A stretch of 64,000 nucleotides of DNA from Cristatella mucedo (Eukaryota; Bryozoa; Phylactolaemata; Cristatellidae), in NCBI GenBank assembly GCA_009760855.2, contig WPIO01000006.1, positions 372,001 to 436,000 of the forward strand, given 5' to 3'. The notes under the pieces were generated by a model. That model did no database searches and was not told the DNA's origin. It saw only the letters and a program-made list of their open reading frames with translations. Every line of letters begins with the position of its first letter. Position 1 is the stretch's first letter. The position numbers and the translations under genes are program-made. This document shows, piece after piece, positions 22,666 through 34,796 of the stretch.

Positions 22666-24690
22666 AAGGCATGAAGTTTACAAAGTGGCCCAGGATGGAA
22701 CTGCCATCGTGGGCAGGATTGTGATCTAATATAGCTGGTCGGTAAGCAGGCTGAAGATCTATGACGGCATTAGTCGGTAAGCACAGTGGCAGCACTTGAC
22801 ACCTTAATGACCTAGACCGACTACAATCTGTATGTAAGATCCTCATTCAGCTGACTCGGCAGGATTCCCATTCGGCAACCACAATGGGACAACAATCCAG
22901 CAGCAGCAGTGACAGCACCTGAAATAGATTGATGCTGCAGCACCTGAGTGGGAGAATTGGCTGCCTAATCATTGACAATGACAGCTACCAGATTGGGCCT
23001 CGACAGGTTATCTACATAAATGACGAATCTAGCAACATCGGCCAGGTATGATGAGACTGAACGAACAAGTAAGAACGCCCCAGTAAGCAAGAATGCTCAG
23101 GAAAACTCAGACCAAGTAGCTGAGCTGAGCTGCAGATGAAGCTGATCACAATGTGTTGACATCAAGGACACACCCAGGAGCAGGCCGCTGGACCCTGCAC
23201 GAACGCTTCTTGGCTAACTTCAGGCATATTTCACGGCCAGGCCGGAGTACGTTGGCCTCATGCTGGCAGTACAGTCGACAGCTGGCAACCGGGGAAACAT
23301 CTGCTGCATGCAGCCCAAAACGTGTGGCTTTCTAGCTGCGTCTCACAGCTCGGGCAAGGGAGTAGAAATATCGCAGCGGTAACTACGTCTCAGGCAAAGT
23401 TCGGGTTCATGCGTGCAACTATTACTGCAGTATTTGTCGAATCGCCTCGCATCATCGACAGATGGGCCCCATCGGTTAAGAGCTGAGACCCCGCGCCCTG
23501 CCGCCCCCCTGTGCAGCGCTACTTCAAATAGCTTCAAATAGCCTTGCTGCTACTGCTTCGGCAGGCCTTCTCGTCCTGTGAGGGTCAACATGCTCAAATG
23601 CTAACTACATGCAATCAACTAACGAGAACCTAGATTTCCCAGAGAGTCACGAGACACGGCATGCAATCGCTAGACATCGATGCACCAAAGGAGTGAGTGA
23701 GCAATGACAACACAGTCTGACGTGCATCACTAGACTATATATATCGACAACATCTGCCGACGACTCCCCATTTAGGACACAGTGACAACAAGCAGAAAGT
23801 GTGAGACATCGAAGGTGGGGTACATGAGTCATTGAGTTTATTTACAATACGAATTCATGTCTACCTACAGTCTGTCGATATAGGTAAAGTGCTAGGGCTC
23901 TATAGTAATTAGGGGTCACAGGCTACATTCTTGATTAAGACATGCCATATAATTTTTTCTAATCCAAGGAAATCCCTTTGAAACTTTTAGCACTATATAA
24001 AGTGCAAGGTCGACTTTGGCACGAGCATGCAATTGTACTGCCCTGACAGATCAAGATTATCACTTCCAAATAAAGGGCCCTTATACTTAAGCTAATGGCT
24101 TTATAAACAGATTTACCAAATATTTGACAACGTCACAACATACCCTTCTTACTCCTTAGTGCTACGATATCCTTTAGAGTTTCTTCAAGTTCGCTTCCTT
24201 TACTCGACGCTGCGAGTAGCCAGCTGGTTGTCCGAGTGGAAACCAGCAGATTTGCAAAGCACTCATTACTAACGACCTCCACGGTTGTCTAGGCACTGGC
24301 ACACCTAAATGCAGAAGAATCAGGGCCACTCCCTAACCAACAGCTGGATCTTTTCATCTAACAGTACAGTTTGGGTTTGCCTTTTGTCTTTCGAACACTA
24401 CCAATCCTAGTCGTGAGGGTGGACCTGCATCCTTAGCACAGGTTCAATGCACGGCATAGTCCGAGCCTGCAAAGCTGACTGGAAGAGGGCGCATTAGAAG
24501 CAAGCATGCATTTTTGGGCAAAGAGAGACCCACATGCTGGGACCCATCACCAATTGCTGCACTGCTGCTACTGAACAGGTGTAGCCAGTTGTGCACACAA
24601 CATCTGCATCTCCAGCAGCTCCTTGTTGGGCTGCGGTGGACACGAGACCGAGACAGCTAGCTCATTTGGCTACCGTTTTGCCATTACAAT

Positions 24691-24862
24691 AATAATATTA
24701 ACTGACTTAACAGCCTCATTTGTATAGAGGCATGAGAGCATTAACGGCTATCACTGCCGCTTGAAGTTGAAAATAATGGATCACCCACTGCAAGATTCGA
24801 ACCTATGACTTCGGATCGTGAAGAGTGAGCACCTCACCTCCTGGGCGGGCAATCACGGCCAC
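24691..24862 (-). mobile_element. SINE-A
   Basis: On the minus strand there is a tRNA-like head with a B-box-like segment (gttcgaatcttgc), a body and a ..atacaaatgaggctgttaagtcag tail. It is diverged but near full length. Confidence 0.8.
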
Positions 24863-25500
24863 TACTGTGTAATGAAGCACAGCTATAGGACTTGGATGCA
24901 GTCCTAGTTACCAGCATATACCGACATAATGTATCTACTGCAAAACAGGAAAGTGAATGCCACAATGCCCGTGATGAAAAAGCACCACATGCACGCAGCA
25001 CAATGCACGAACGAAGTGAGTATGAAATCCACAGCTGCCAGAACGCACGACATCGACTTAAGTGCCAAGCAGTAGATCAGAAAAACTGAGGTCAGCTAAT
25101 GAAGACACTGCTACAGCTCCCACAGGAGAAGACAGGACTTTCCCCACGGGAGCAGGGTGCAGTATGGTGCAGCTGAGTTGAACCCACTGCTGCAGTCAAT
25201 AAGTCAGCCACCGAGTGCAGGCCTCCCACGATGTAGCAGCTCGAAAGTACGGCTCCTCCTCCGAGGCCAGTTCGTCCCCCCCCACCCAACCCCATCATTA
25301 ACAAATTAACCAGCAACGTACCGTGATGGAGCAGCAGAATATCAGGACTGGTCACTAAATAGCGGCTATGCGCACGAACTACCCATCCGAGGAAAGCACA
25401 CATAAACTTTAATGGTTTTCGTTTGAGGTGGTGCTGGCATAGTGACTTCGAAGTGAGACTTGACTACACGGCAGGAAGTGGGGTGCGTGCACGCAGGTTT

Positions 25501-25635
<135 letters not shown>

Positions 25636-26079
25636 GGGGGCGGCCAGTCAGCAGGACCACACTAGCTACCACGCATCAGTCACAATTTGAAGTTCGATTG
25701 GGTGGTGGCATGGCTCATATATAGTCAGTGCTGCATAGCCACTTTGCTATAGCTCTGGAGCCCTGAGCAAAAAACACACACACACAAAAGAAACGAAGGC
25801 CAAAACAGGCCGAGTGTGGAAGGCAAGTAAGAAGTAAAGCAAAAGTCAGCTAGCAGCCTCGGTCGAAAAGTTCCGAGAACCTTACATCTGGGTTAAAACC
25901 TATGGGCCGGCGGTGCACTGCAAGAGCTAAGCCCGCGGGACATAGGCAGCAGTGGTACACTCACAGGGTCGTTCCTTGACAGAGCTGTGCCTTTGGACCA
26001 AAGCGTGACGACGGGTTTTCACCATACAGCGACCGGGCCTTCCTGCAAAGCAGAGTAAGCCGTCGAGTTCTCTGCTGCA

Positions 26080-27420
26080 GCACATACACACGACGGAAGC
26101 AGCTGGCAGATGGGGCTCGGCGGTGGAGAGAGAGGAAGGAGGACCGGGTTCAATCGGCGGTCGTCGCTGCCGCGGTACCACGTAGGACTCTTTCGAGCAC
26201 ACCGCTTGCCAGGGCCCTCGGGATGGGCTCGCTGTGCTGTTCGGAGGCCGCAGGCAGTCCGAAGTTGACCGACCGCTGTAGCAGCATCCTAGCTGAGCCG
26301 ACGCTATGCGAGGGCGACCGGGTCTCATCTCACCCACCTAAGAATTTTCTTTCCCTCGACGCCGGGCGGCTTCGGCTGCTGCTGCTGTCGCTCGGACTGC
26401 ATTTCCAAGGCCGCACCGTACGTGTGGCCGGCTTAGAATGTGCAGCATCAGCTTGCGGCCGATCTAGCTTATGCTGGTAAGAGGTCAAGCTCATGGAGGG
26501 GGTACATCGGGCTGACCTATCAGCAGCCGACGGCGACTGGGTGTTCGGCTGGGGCAGCCCTTCTAGCCAGCGGCTGACGCGGCAGGGCAGAGGCCGGGCC
26601 TCGTGAAACAGACGGGGGGGGGGGGAGGTCGGCGGGTCAGCAGGACCTGCGCAGCAGCGAGCTGCTGCAGGCGGCGGCGGCGCGCAGGCAGCCGACGGCT
26701 GCCCCTCACCTGGCTTGGTAAGTCACTTGCCGGCGGTTTACTGCGACCGCGTTTGAAGAGGGCACTGTAGAGGCCTGTCTGCCGCCTGACTCCATCGCGC
26801 GGTCCAACTACAGTCGGGCTAGGGTCAACGCTGTAGAGTTGACACCGGCAGCTTCAAAGGCAGCGAGCGCGGCGACGCTGAGCGCCTCTCAGTGGGGCGC
26901 GTCCACGGTGAGCTGGCGCGGCGGCGACGGCGGCGCGGTGGAGGGGGCGGCTCGGAGAGAGCCGAGGCGCCGACAGTGCAGACGACAAAACCCGAGCGGG
27001 TGTTGTCGGCGTGGCGGCGCCCTTCGACGACCGAAAAACTGGCAAGCAGCGAGGCTACCGCCGGCAAAGGGAAAGAAGCCGCGAGCTTAAGACGGCACGA
27101 CCGCATGCACTCGCTGAGAGCCGACGGCGGGCCGGTTGAGTGACTAAGCAAGAGCTGAGGGCTACGCAGGCGACTCGAACATGCGGTTGCGACGCCCAGG
27201 GCTCGCTTGAAGCTCTAGAAGAAAATGTGACTGCCGATCCGCGCATACAATTTCTTTGGCTGTCACGCATCTAGGCGCCTGTTACCAGAAACTGCAAGCG
27301 TCATGCCGCGGTAGGCGTTAAGAAAAACAGCCGGTCCATGAAGGTCAAGGCCATTTCAACCTTCTCACCCCACCCAATCGCCTAGGCGGCGGCGTCGCCA
27401 TCTGATTAAACTCTCGTCCC
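26080..27420. promoter_or_regulatory. GC- and CpG-rich island, possible promoter
   Basis: GC content and CpG density rise sharply here (many gcggcg and ccgacg runs) relative to flanking DNA. Strong donor-like sites occur at 26475 (ctg|gtaaga) and 26718 (cttg|gtaagt). It could be the promoter or first exon of the plus-strand DCX-EMAP gene or of the minus-strand NADK gene. No coding exon could be assigned, and base composition alone cannot prove promoter function. Confidence 0.35.
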
Positions 27421-28599
27421 GCGGGAGTGGGGCGGTTGGTCCAGAAAGCGCTTCTCTAGAAGTGCACGTGACATCAGTGCCCTTACTGCTGATTTTGTCC
27501 CTAGTCTAATTTATTATCGTAGCCACAATCGCTAGGTAAGCGTTTTTTCACATTCGCAACGTAACGATACCTCGAGATCACGACGATCCGTTTCGAGTTT
27601 CAGTGGAAGAGTTTGATCAGTTTCAGGCTTAGCTGTCTGTAGTAATACGCCCTGGTTGAACTGTAATTTACTGGGATGTGGTAGCTTATTAGCACTTAGT
27701 TTCCCCCAATGTGTTCAGTACGTTGTTTGAGCTTACGTCAAAGAAGCCTTACGAATGCGCCTCGTCAGAGGCGGCACGGTAAACTCGCTGGGTTTATAAA
27801 GAGGCATGATTACTATTCTACCACTCCTTCCCATCGAGTACGAAGACCAGGCGCAGAGCTTGATAGTGAAACGTTGGAATGCTAGATCGGCCAGATTGTG
27901 ACAATCCTGGGCATTCTTAGCGGTTCGTAAATTACTTTTCGTAGGAACCGGGTGTCATAGGTCTAGTCGGCTGTACTCTGGGCCTCGAGCCAGCAGGTTG
28001 TGCTCTGGGCTGGCTAACATTCAGCTGTATCTGCATCTGTAATGATGTGGCATTTTGCGGTATGGGTGGTTCTTATTGCTGCCGTGCTCGCTCGGCTACC
28101 GCTGCATTGCCTTCGTGAATTGAGGCAGCACCCGAGACTGAACTTTAAGGAATATGATCCGAGGCGCCAGCTTCAACATTATTTTTCATGCTTCGGCAAG
28201 GACTATCCGACGAGCGCTTCGTTGGTTGCCTAAGCGCACTATTCGGATGCCGCTACAGCATGTAGATGAGTGAGAATGGTACTGAGGATTTCGTTCGGTC
28301 ACGATCACACCTTCGCCTACTTTCTGATTATTGATATTACAGTGCGATGAAAGTGAGTCTGGCTTTCTCGGTCGATACTTGCAATGGGATGAATCAGTTG
28401 CTTGTTCGTAACAAGAGCCTTAATTTTTCATGAGAGTGGCTGAAAAGTCGACAGGCAAGAGCTAACGTTGAGATTTCGCGGTGCATTGTACCTGTACATT
28501 TGTATACACTTAATATGCTAGTGTGTAAGTGTGTTCTCGCCTACGTGTAGCTGAATAATCGTGCACGTGTAAATATTGGTATTAAAAATAAGCTTAAAA

Positions 28600-28800
28600 T
28601 GCACTTGTTTATTGCAGCATTTAGTGGGTCTTGGTGATTCATCTTTCTCGTGTACATGCACTTGCTTACACTGCACCTGCTGCTTACGGATGTTGTCACA
28701 AATCACTGGGCAATGCTTTTTATACAGCATCTGTAAAGTGCCTTGAAGGAATTTAGTTCTCTGAGGGCACTATACAAATGTATTATTATCAATATTATTA
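28600..28800 (+). mobile_element. LINE-A 3' end
   Basis: It has agcatttagtgggtc..gtgattc, the CA-rich spacer, cagcatctgtaaagtgcc..tttagttctctgagggcac and an (ATT)n end. This is the non-coding 3' end only, diverged. Confidence 0.8.
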
Positions 28801-29139
28801 TTAATGACATAAATGCACATACATATGTGTATATACAGATTTATTAAATTATTTAACTTGCATGTGTACATTAGCCGGCGGTGTCCAGCCTTGCCGGGGT
28901 TTCGGTGCTACCCGGGATCCCGTTTCAGGAACACAGACCACACGACTTCTGAGCTGGTAATGGTGTCGGAGAAGCAGAGCCGCCTCATTGCCGTTCTCTC
29001 GTGGGATGCCGAGGTCCGCCAGGCAAGCTCCGTTGTACGGCCACCAGCTACCGAGAGACCCGTCCATGAAGGACCCCATCGCCGACAATCGGTAGCCAGC
29101 GGTCAGTAAAGACCGGGCAATGGCCGTATACTTATCGGT

Positions 29140-29336
29140 CTTTTTTGCGGGCAGCCACTATCAGAGCATCCTCGCTGCCGTCAAACGGCGCCGCCATAAC
29201 TACGATCAGCACATCGGTACCATTGTGGACGCCCACTCCATTGGGCCGGTGAAGTGGGTGGGGTTTCTTCTGGTTTAGCGTGGCTTCTTGATCTCCTAAA
29301 ATGGCCTCGTAATCCGAAAAGTTTGCCGACCCCTGG
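29140..29336 (-). mobile_element. hAT-type element, one end
   Basis: The minus strand starts caggggtcggcaaacttttc, a classic hAT-like terminus. It aligns over about 90 bp with the start of the element at 45718 (shared ggtcaagaag and ccagaagaaacc blocks). The other terminus was not found, so the left boundary is arbitrary. Confidence 0.7.
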
Positions 29337-31958
29337 TCTAGACTAGTCAAAACAAGAATGCACGTAAGATCTTTTGCTTGCTAACTTCAAAAAGTGTCTC
29401 CGAGTCCCCTACAAGTGTAGCGACCGAATAACCTTTTAAACGGCACATAGCTGCAAAGAGGACACTAAGCTTAATAGCATCAGATCAAGTTCTCTTAACC
29501 AAATCTGAAATAAAGGGCGAAACATCACGTGAGTTAATCCATACTTTTAGGGTTTCAGATGGAGAGTCGACTTCTCAGTAATTTAGTTAACGAAAGTTGG
29601 CCATATTATGAAGCCCATGTCTGCCGTATAGAACATTCGGTTATCAAATGAGGCACCTGACTCGCGAGGTCTTAAATGAGAAAACAGCTATAGAGTACAA
29701 CTATGAATCCTCAGTGTAGAAGCGATATCCCATATCATGGACCTGAATTATCTCTTAAGAAGCGATGTGCTCACGGGCACACAGCAAGAGTTTAAGAACC
29801 AACCCTTTTTGGGGAATCTAGAAGGTGACGGATTTGCGGCCACACTAGGCATTATTCAACCCCAATCGGCCAGGTTGATCGTTACCCAGAATTTCTTTAG
29901 CATATTTTATGAATGAAGCTGTTGCTAGCGGCCGACACTTTGAGTAAGCCTTGGGCAGTGACATTTCACAACTAGTGCTCTCTAAGGTTTTTTCTCGTTT
30001 GGAGGGCAGAGGTTATGGCAACATGATCTTTTACTTGAATCTTGATTGAGAAGATAATCTTAATCAAGTGTCTCAATGGTTCTTAAGAAGCGACCTTTCC
30101 AAGAATCTTGCGCCGAAAAAAAGAAAGGAGAATTACTGGTGATTAAAAAATATCTCATTATCTAATGCACTATTCATTAGTGTGGGCAAAAAGATGCCTG
30201 ATTTGACCGGCTTTGGAGGATCATTTTATCGAGCTAAGCGTAAGAAAATCTATGATATGGCGGGACTAGTTTTGACTTGAAATGACACAAATGAGAATGT
30301 ATAAGGTCTGCAGTTGACTAAGAATCTGCGCACTTGATTAAGAATCTGACTATTTGTCTACAATGGGCCGAGATAACTTTCCTATTGCAATGTTAGGATC
30401 AGGGAGCAGGACTATCAGGCCTTGACGACCAAATAATCCATGGTCTTGTAACTTTTGTAGAGTTTAATTAATGCGACTGTAGACATTGATGACATGAGAC
30501 GTTAATCATTCGCCAAATCAGTATGGTTTTTTTTCAGGTGATGGGGCTGCCAGACTTTCAACCTCTCAGCAAATGTAAAGCGCCTAGAAAGAGATTGAGT
30601 TCTCTGAGGGCGCTTGATCAAGTGTATTAGTATTATAATATTAGCCTACTGCAGGATGTACTTTCAGATCAATCAGCCTCTGACGCAAGCTATTATAAGT
30701 CATTGCGTTGCCATTCAGCTCTGACGTTACGTGGCTGATTAAATGACTTCAGATTGCTCTTGCCCCATCTTATACCTCCTTAATGATCGCTGACCATTTG
30801 CTCCTCTTTGTACTGCACATAGTAATTCCATTTTTAAAGTAAAATATTGATCATCCCGAGAGCGGCGGCTTAACATTAAATCAATCAAGCATCCAACTTC
30901 AATCACAACCGGACAGCGATTTATCAGCAAAACAGAGCGAAGTCTCCTTAAGCTTTCTAGATAGTCGTTTAATTTCACGAGAACCTTTTCCAGGCGAGTG
31001 GTTTTAAAACAGCGCTCAAGTGTTATCCGTGGGTACTTATTAGGATCTTTTTTTAGGGTAAGAAAAGAGCAGAGCGAAAGACTTTGAGCAGTGTTGCTGT
31101 CTGAGCGTTATCGGAGCAAACCCAGCTTATTTACCGATTAAAATAATCAACAATTTCCTTCAACTATTGTCCAGCTTAATGGAAACGATGTAGCAAGCCC
31201 AGAACAATTTTTGGCGGGCTTCCTTAATTGTTTTTGTTTTACCTTTAGTGGACTAAACTAATGGTTGTCGATCAATGAAGGTCATTCACATAACCAAGCC
31301 GTTTCGTCCGTCGCCATCGGAAATGAGAGAAATTTGTCATCAGCAATATACAGCGAGATAATCGAAAGACTCCCCCTCGATGATTCGGACTAGCGATAAA
31401 AGCTGTTTGCAAACATGCTTTGCACTAAACTAAACAGGCTTTAGTCGCCGATTCCCGAGCTTTCCTCTTGTTAGGGACATTTTGCATTTTTCTACCTCGC
31501 CATTGGGGCTTGGCTATGCAATCTGGGATCTAGCAACAGTTGGTCAGTATTTTAAAGTCCATCTTGACCTAGGGATGCATTGTAATGCATCGTAGGCTTT
31601 GTACTCACGTAATTTCCTCTGATATTTTCATATTTTACATAGGATGCGCTGGCACTTGGACTGCTTTTTGATAACGTGTTTGCTTCCGTGAAGAATATGT
31701 AAGAGAAGCATGTAAAGGGCGCCTTCGACCTAGGTGCATCCTACCGTGTCCGCCTAAATACTTCGTTTGCAGACCCTCTGAGTAGTCGCCGGGGATCATG
31801 CAGACGGTAGCAACCGGAGCAGTACGTGAAGCTTCGGCTGATCGCTTGCGACCGCCAGCTGGTTTCACTTACTAGCAGGTACGCTCTACGCTGGTTGCGC
31901 TCGGTTCGATAGGCGATGCAGACTTGACCGCCGCGACGGGGAGGAATTCAACGCAGCT
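29337..31958. other. AT-richer DNA without a recognised gene
   Basis: Only a LINE-A tail (30555-30650) was recognised. Short open frames at 30739-30978 (-) and 31635-31868 (-) have no recognisable family. Confidence 0.5.
30555..30650 (+). mobile_element. LINE-A 3' tail
   Basis: It reads cagcaaatgtaaagcgcctag, then gagattgagttctctgaggg, then cttgatcaagtgtattag. The tail alone is well conserved. Confidence 0.82.
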
Positions 31959-32120
31959 AATACGGTGTCGCTTGTTCATGCAGCCGTGTAAGTCTGCTAT
32001 GGGCACAGTACTCGTAGCAGGCTGTTCAACCTGGTCGCCAGCGTCCATGTTGAGCAGCCTACTACGAGCACTGTGCCCATAGCAGACTTACACGGCTGTA
32101 TGAACAAGCGACGCCGTATT
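31959..32120. repeat. long hairpin, 72-bp arms and 18-nt loop
   Basis: Arms 31959-32030 and 32049-32120 are reverse complements with five differences, all transitions, around the loop ctggtcgccagcgtccat. A transcript would fold into a long near-perfect duplex. There is no coding potential and no other copy in the window. Confidence 0.95.
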
Positions 32121-32299
32121 ACCTCAGCTAATAAATGAGGTTTTGGGTTTACAGTTTAGGTCTAAGGGTTTAAGGTTTAGTATTTAGGTATTAGAAAGAA
32201 TCTCTAAATAGAAAAGATCACTAAAACGTGTTTATTTAACGTAAATATAAACATACACATACTAGCGACCACGAACAACCTGCTGTGAGCCCGGTGCCC

Positions 32300-33820
32300 G
32301 TATAGCTGTAATAGTTGTTTAACGAGCGACGGGGGAGCTGGCCGGCCTCATGCACGTCCAACCGGCCTCCGCTGACGGTGGTCCGATTCACCTCAGCAAG
32401 GTTGGGCACTCCCTCCCCGATCTCGGTCGGCATCAACTGTCAAGCCGAAGCGAGAGCTTGCGGGTTGTGAGCGCATATAAACGGTCACACACAGCGGCTA
32501 GGCTCACTTATCGATCCATCGACCGCGTCCAAACAAACTTATGCTTAGCCGTAGCCTAGTAACCAGTTGCAACTTCCACGCGGAATCTTGACTTCGCTGC
32601 CGTTTGAAAGTAGGTGCAGGCACGGCGTGCACAGCTCCCGAACTCTCTCCGCTCGAGCATGTCCGGCTGGACAGCCGGCGCCACTCAGGATTTTTGATCA
32701 GCCATGTACTCCTACAAAGCCCGCTTTGTGCAGAGCAAGAAGCGCGGGCAGAAGGTGAGCAGCTGCGGCATCTTTGCTTGAGCCGATACGTAAAGAGGGA
32801 GCTCCCTCTCCTATCCACTATTCCTGGCGACGAACAGTCGGTGGCCTAACAACGAACGGTCTGACCGACGGTCGGCGGCGCTCGGCCGGGCGAAGTTCGC
32901 GATGCAGAGCGGATGCAGAGGCCTCAGCTCACGGTCTCCTTTTCGTTTTCCGTGCTAAAGACAAATTAGTCAAGGCAAGGCACGACAGCGTTACCGGCGA
33001 CGCGGCTCGCATGCGTAGCAGCACACTCGTTCTGCTTTAAACGGTGCAGCCGTAGTGCGGGGGTCGGGGGGGGGGGATGGCGGGGACGGCGCCTGCCGGG
33101 CAAGCTACTTGGGTCTCCTCAGCCGGAATCCGAAGAGATTCGATGGAAGGAAAATGTAGACATTCAGATAAATCAGACTACCGTGTCTTCACTGTGCTTT
33201 ACGAACGAGCGCGGCGACGCTCGCAATTCACGTGCACAGAGCAGGTCGAGAGGGACGGGGGTACGTTGGAGCCGCTAAAAGGCGGTCAAGGCCACCATCG
33301 AATGAGCCCGCGTTCTCGACCGTATGTCTATGCACAAAGCAGCCGGCGTCTTGGCTTGTGGGGGGGGGGGGGGGTTGCGGTTGGGGACCAAAACGCATTT
33401 GCTCGCGCTCAAGTGACAGTGGTATTGACGTTCTCTCGTTGGCATCGTGGTAAGCATCGTTTAGTGACGGTTCATTCCGACAGGCCGGGCTGCGGGACAC
33501 TTGGAATACGGGCGGAATAAGTATAAGACCAGCTTGAAGAGCAGTACAGCAGACGGGCGCTACGCACAGTTGGGCAGTCCCCATTACGCACCGATTCATC
33601 TTCCTGAGCGCGGCGGCCGCTCGCCGTCGCAGCTCAAGTTTCCGTTGCTTCCAGCAAGCGATTACCAACCGTTGAGTGTTGAATTAGTCACTTATCTCGG
33701 CCGGATAAACCCTGGTCGTCGAGAACATGCACCTCTGTGCGGCTTAGCTTATCGAGCAGGCGTCGATCGGCAACGGGCGGAGCCGCCGAGCCATACATAT
33801 TTGTAACGGAATAGGAAATT
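32300..33820. other. GC-rich segment without a recognised gene
   Basis: GC content is raised and a G run lies at 33360-33373. Several overlapping ORFs up to 147 codons occur on both strands, as expected by chance in GC-rich DNA. No domain was recognised. Confidence 0.45.
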
Positions 33821-34070
33821 ACGTCTCGTACTTTAGGCGACTGGTTGCGCAGGGCCACAAGCTTAGAGGTGCAATCGAAACCAGGATCGTGGGGTGGGGT
33901 GAGGTGGGTAGGTTAGGCTGCTTCCCGCTGAACCCACTCTGTCTTAGCTACGCCGCCCACTGCCACGTCTCTGCCGCGAGGCTAGGGCAAGGCAAGCGCC
34001 AGTTTGATTAAGCCTCCTGATGACAATATCGCATGCGCTAACAAAAACATCAGGGGAATCTAAACAGTAC

Positions 34071-34378
34071 TGTGCTTCGATGCGCCTTGCACGAAGAACG
34101 CCTTGCACGAAGAACGCCAGCACAGAACCAACACCAACAGTTTATTCTACTACAGAGCAGAGGGAGCACGACTTCACTCGCCCCTCTCTCCCCACTGAAT
34201 CCCCCTCCTCGCCCACGGCTGTGTTTTGGCCGACCCCGATGGTGAGTCCACCATCTGACTGTGGTTACCGGCCTGTCCAAACCACACCACAGGCAGACCA
34301 CAGCTATGCACCACCGGTGATGCTCCTGACAGCTGTTTAAGGAAGGAGCGGTACCGGCCTGCATATACTCAGACCACA
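34071..34378 (-). repeat. 3' LTR (308 bp)
   Basis: It runs TG..CA in element orientation and abuts agtac at 34066-34070. It carries a tandem duplication of ccttgcacgaagaacg (about 34086-34117) that the 5' LTR lacks. Confidence 0.95.
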
Positions 34379-34796
34379 CGCTCCCTTGACCTTCAGGTCA
34401 CAAGTTTCCAGCTGCAATGCGAGTAGCGCACTGTACCATCGTTTAAGCAAACTCCCTTGTCCCCTGACGTACAGATCAGTCCATGACGTAGTCGGAGAAC
34501 CAACGTGGGTGCTGCAGTTCCGACCGCATGCGAAGCTGGTGGCCGCCCCTTTCCTCTGTCCCAGCATACTCATCATCTTTGCCTCTTATCTAGGAGGGTG
34601 CTGGCAGCTGAGCCGGTAATACTGGCTCAGTGTCCGGAACTAACCTGACATCCGACACATGTCTTCGGATTCCGTTCACCTCGACACCAAGGCCGTGAGT
34701 CCCCGAGGTCACAATCCCTTCCGGCCATTCTGACGTACACCGCGCATCGGCTGGTTTCACAAAAACCCTTTGGCCCGCTGTGTAGTTAATGGCAGA

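Noticed and set aside
32130-32200. Interstitial telomere-like sequence (ggtttag-like words)
   Set aside because: Only scattered, imperfect words with irregular spacing; no true tandem array.
33077-33668. 147-codon ORFs on both strands in GC-rich DNA
   Set aside because: Overlapping open frames on opposite strands, a G homopolymer inside and no recognisable motif; expected by chance at this base composition.
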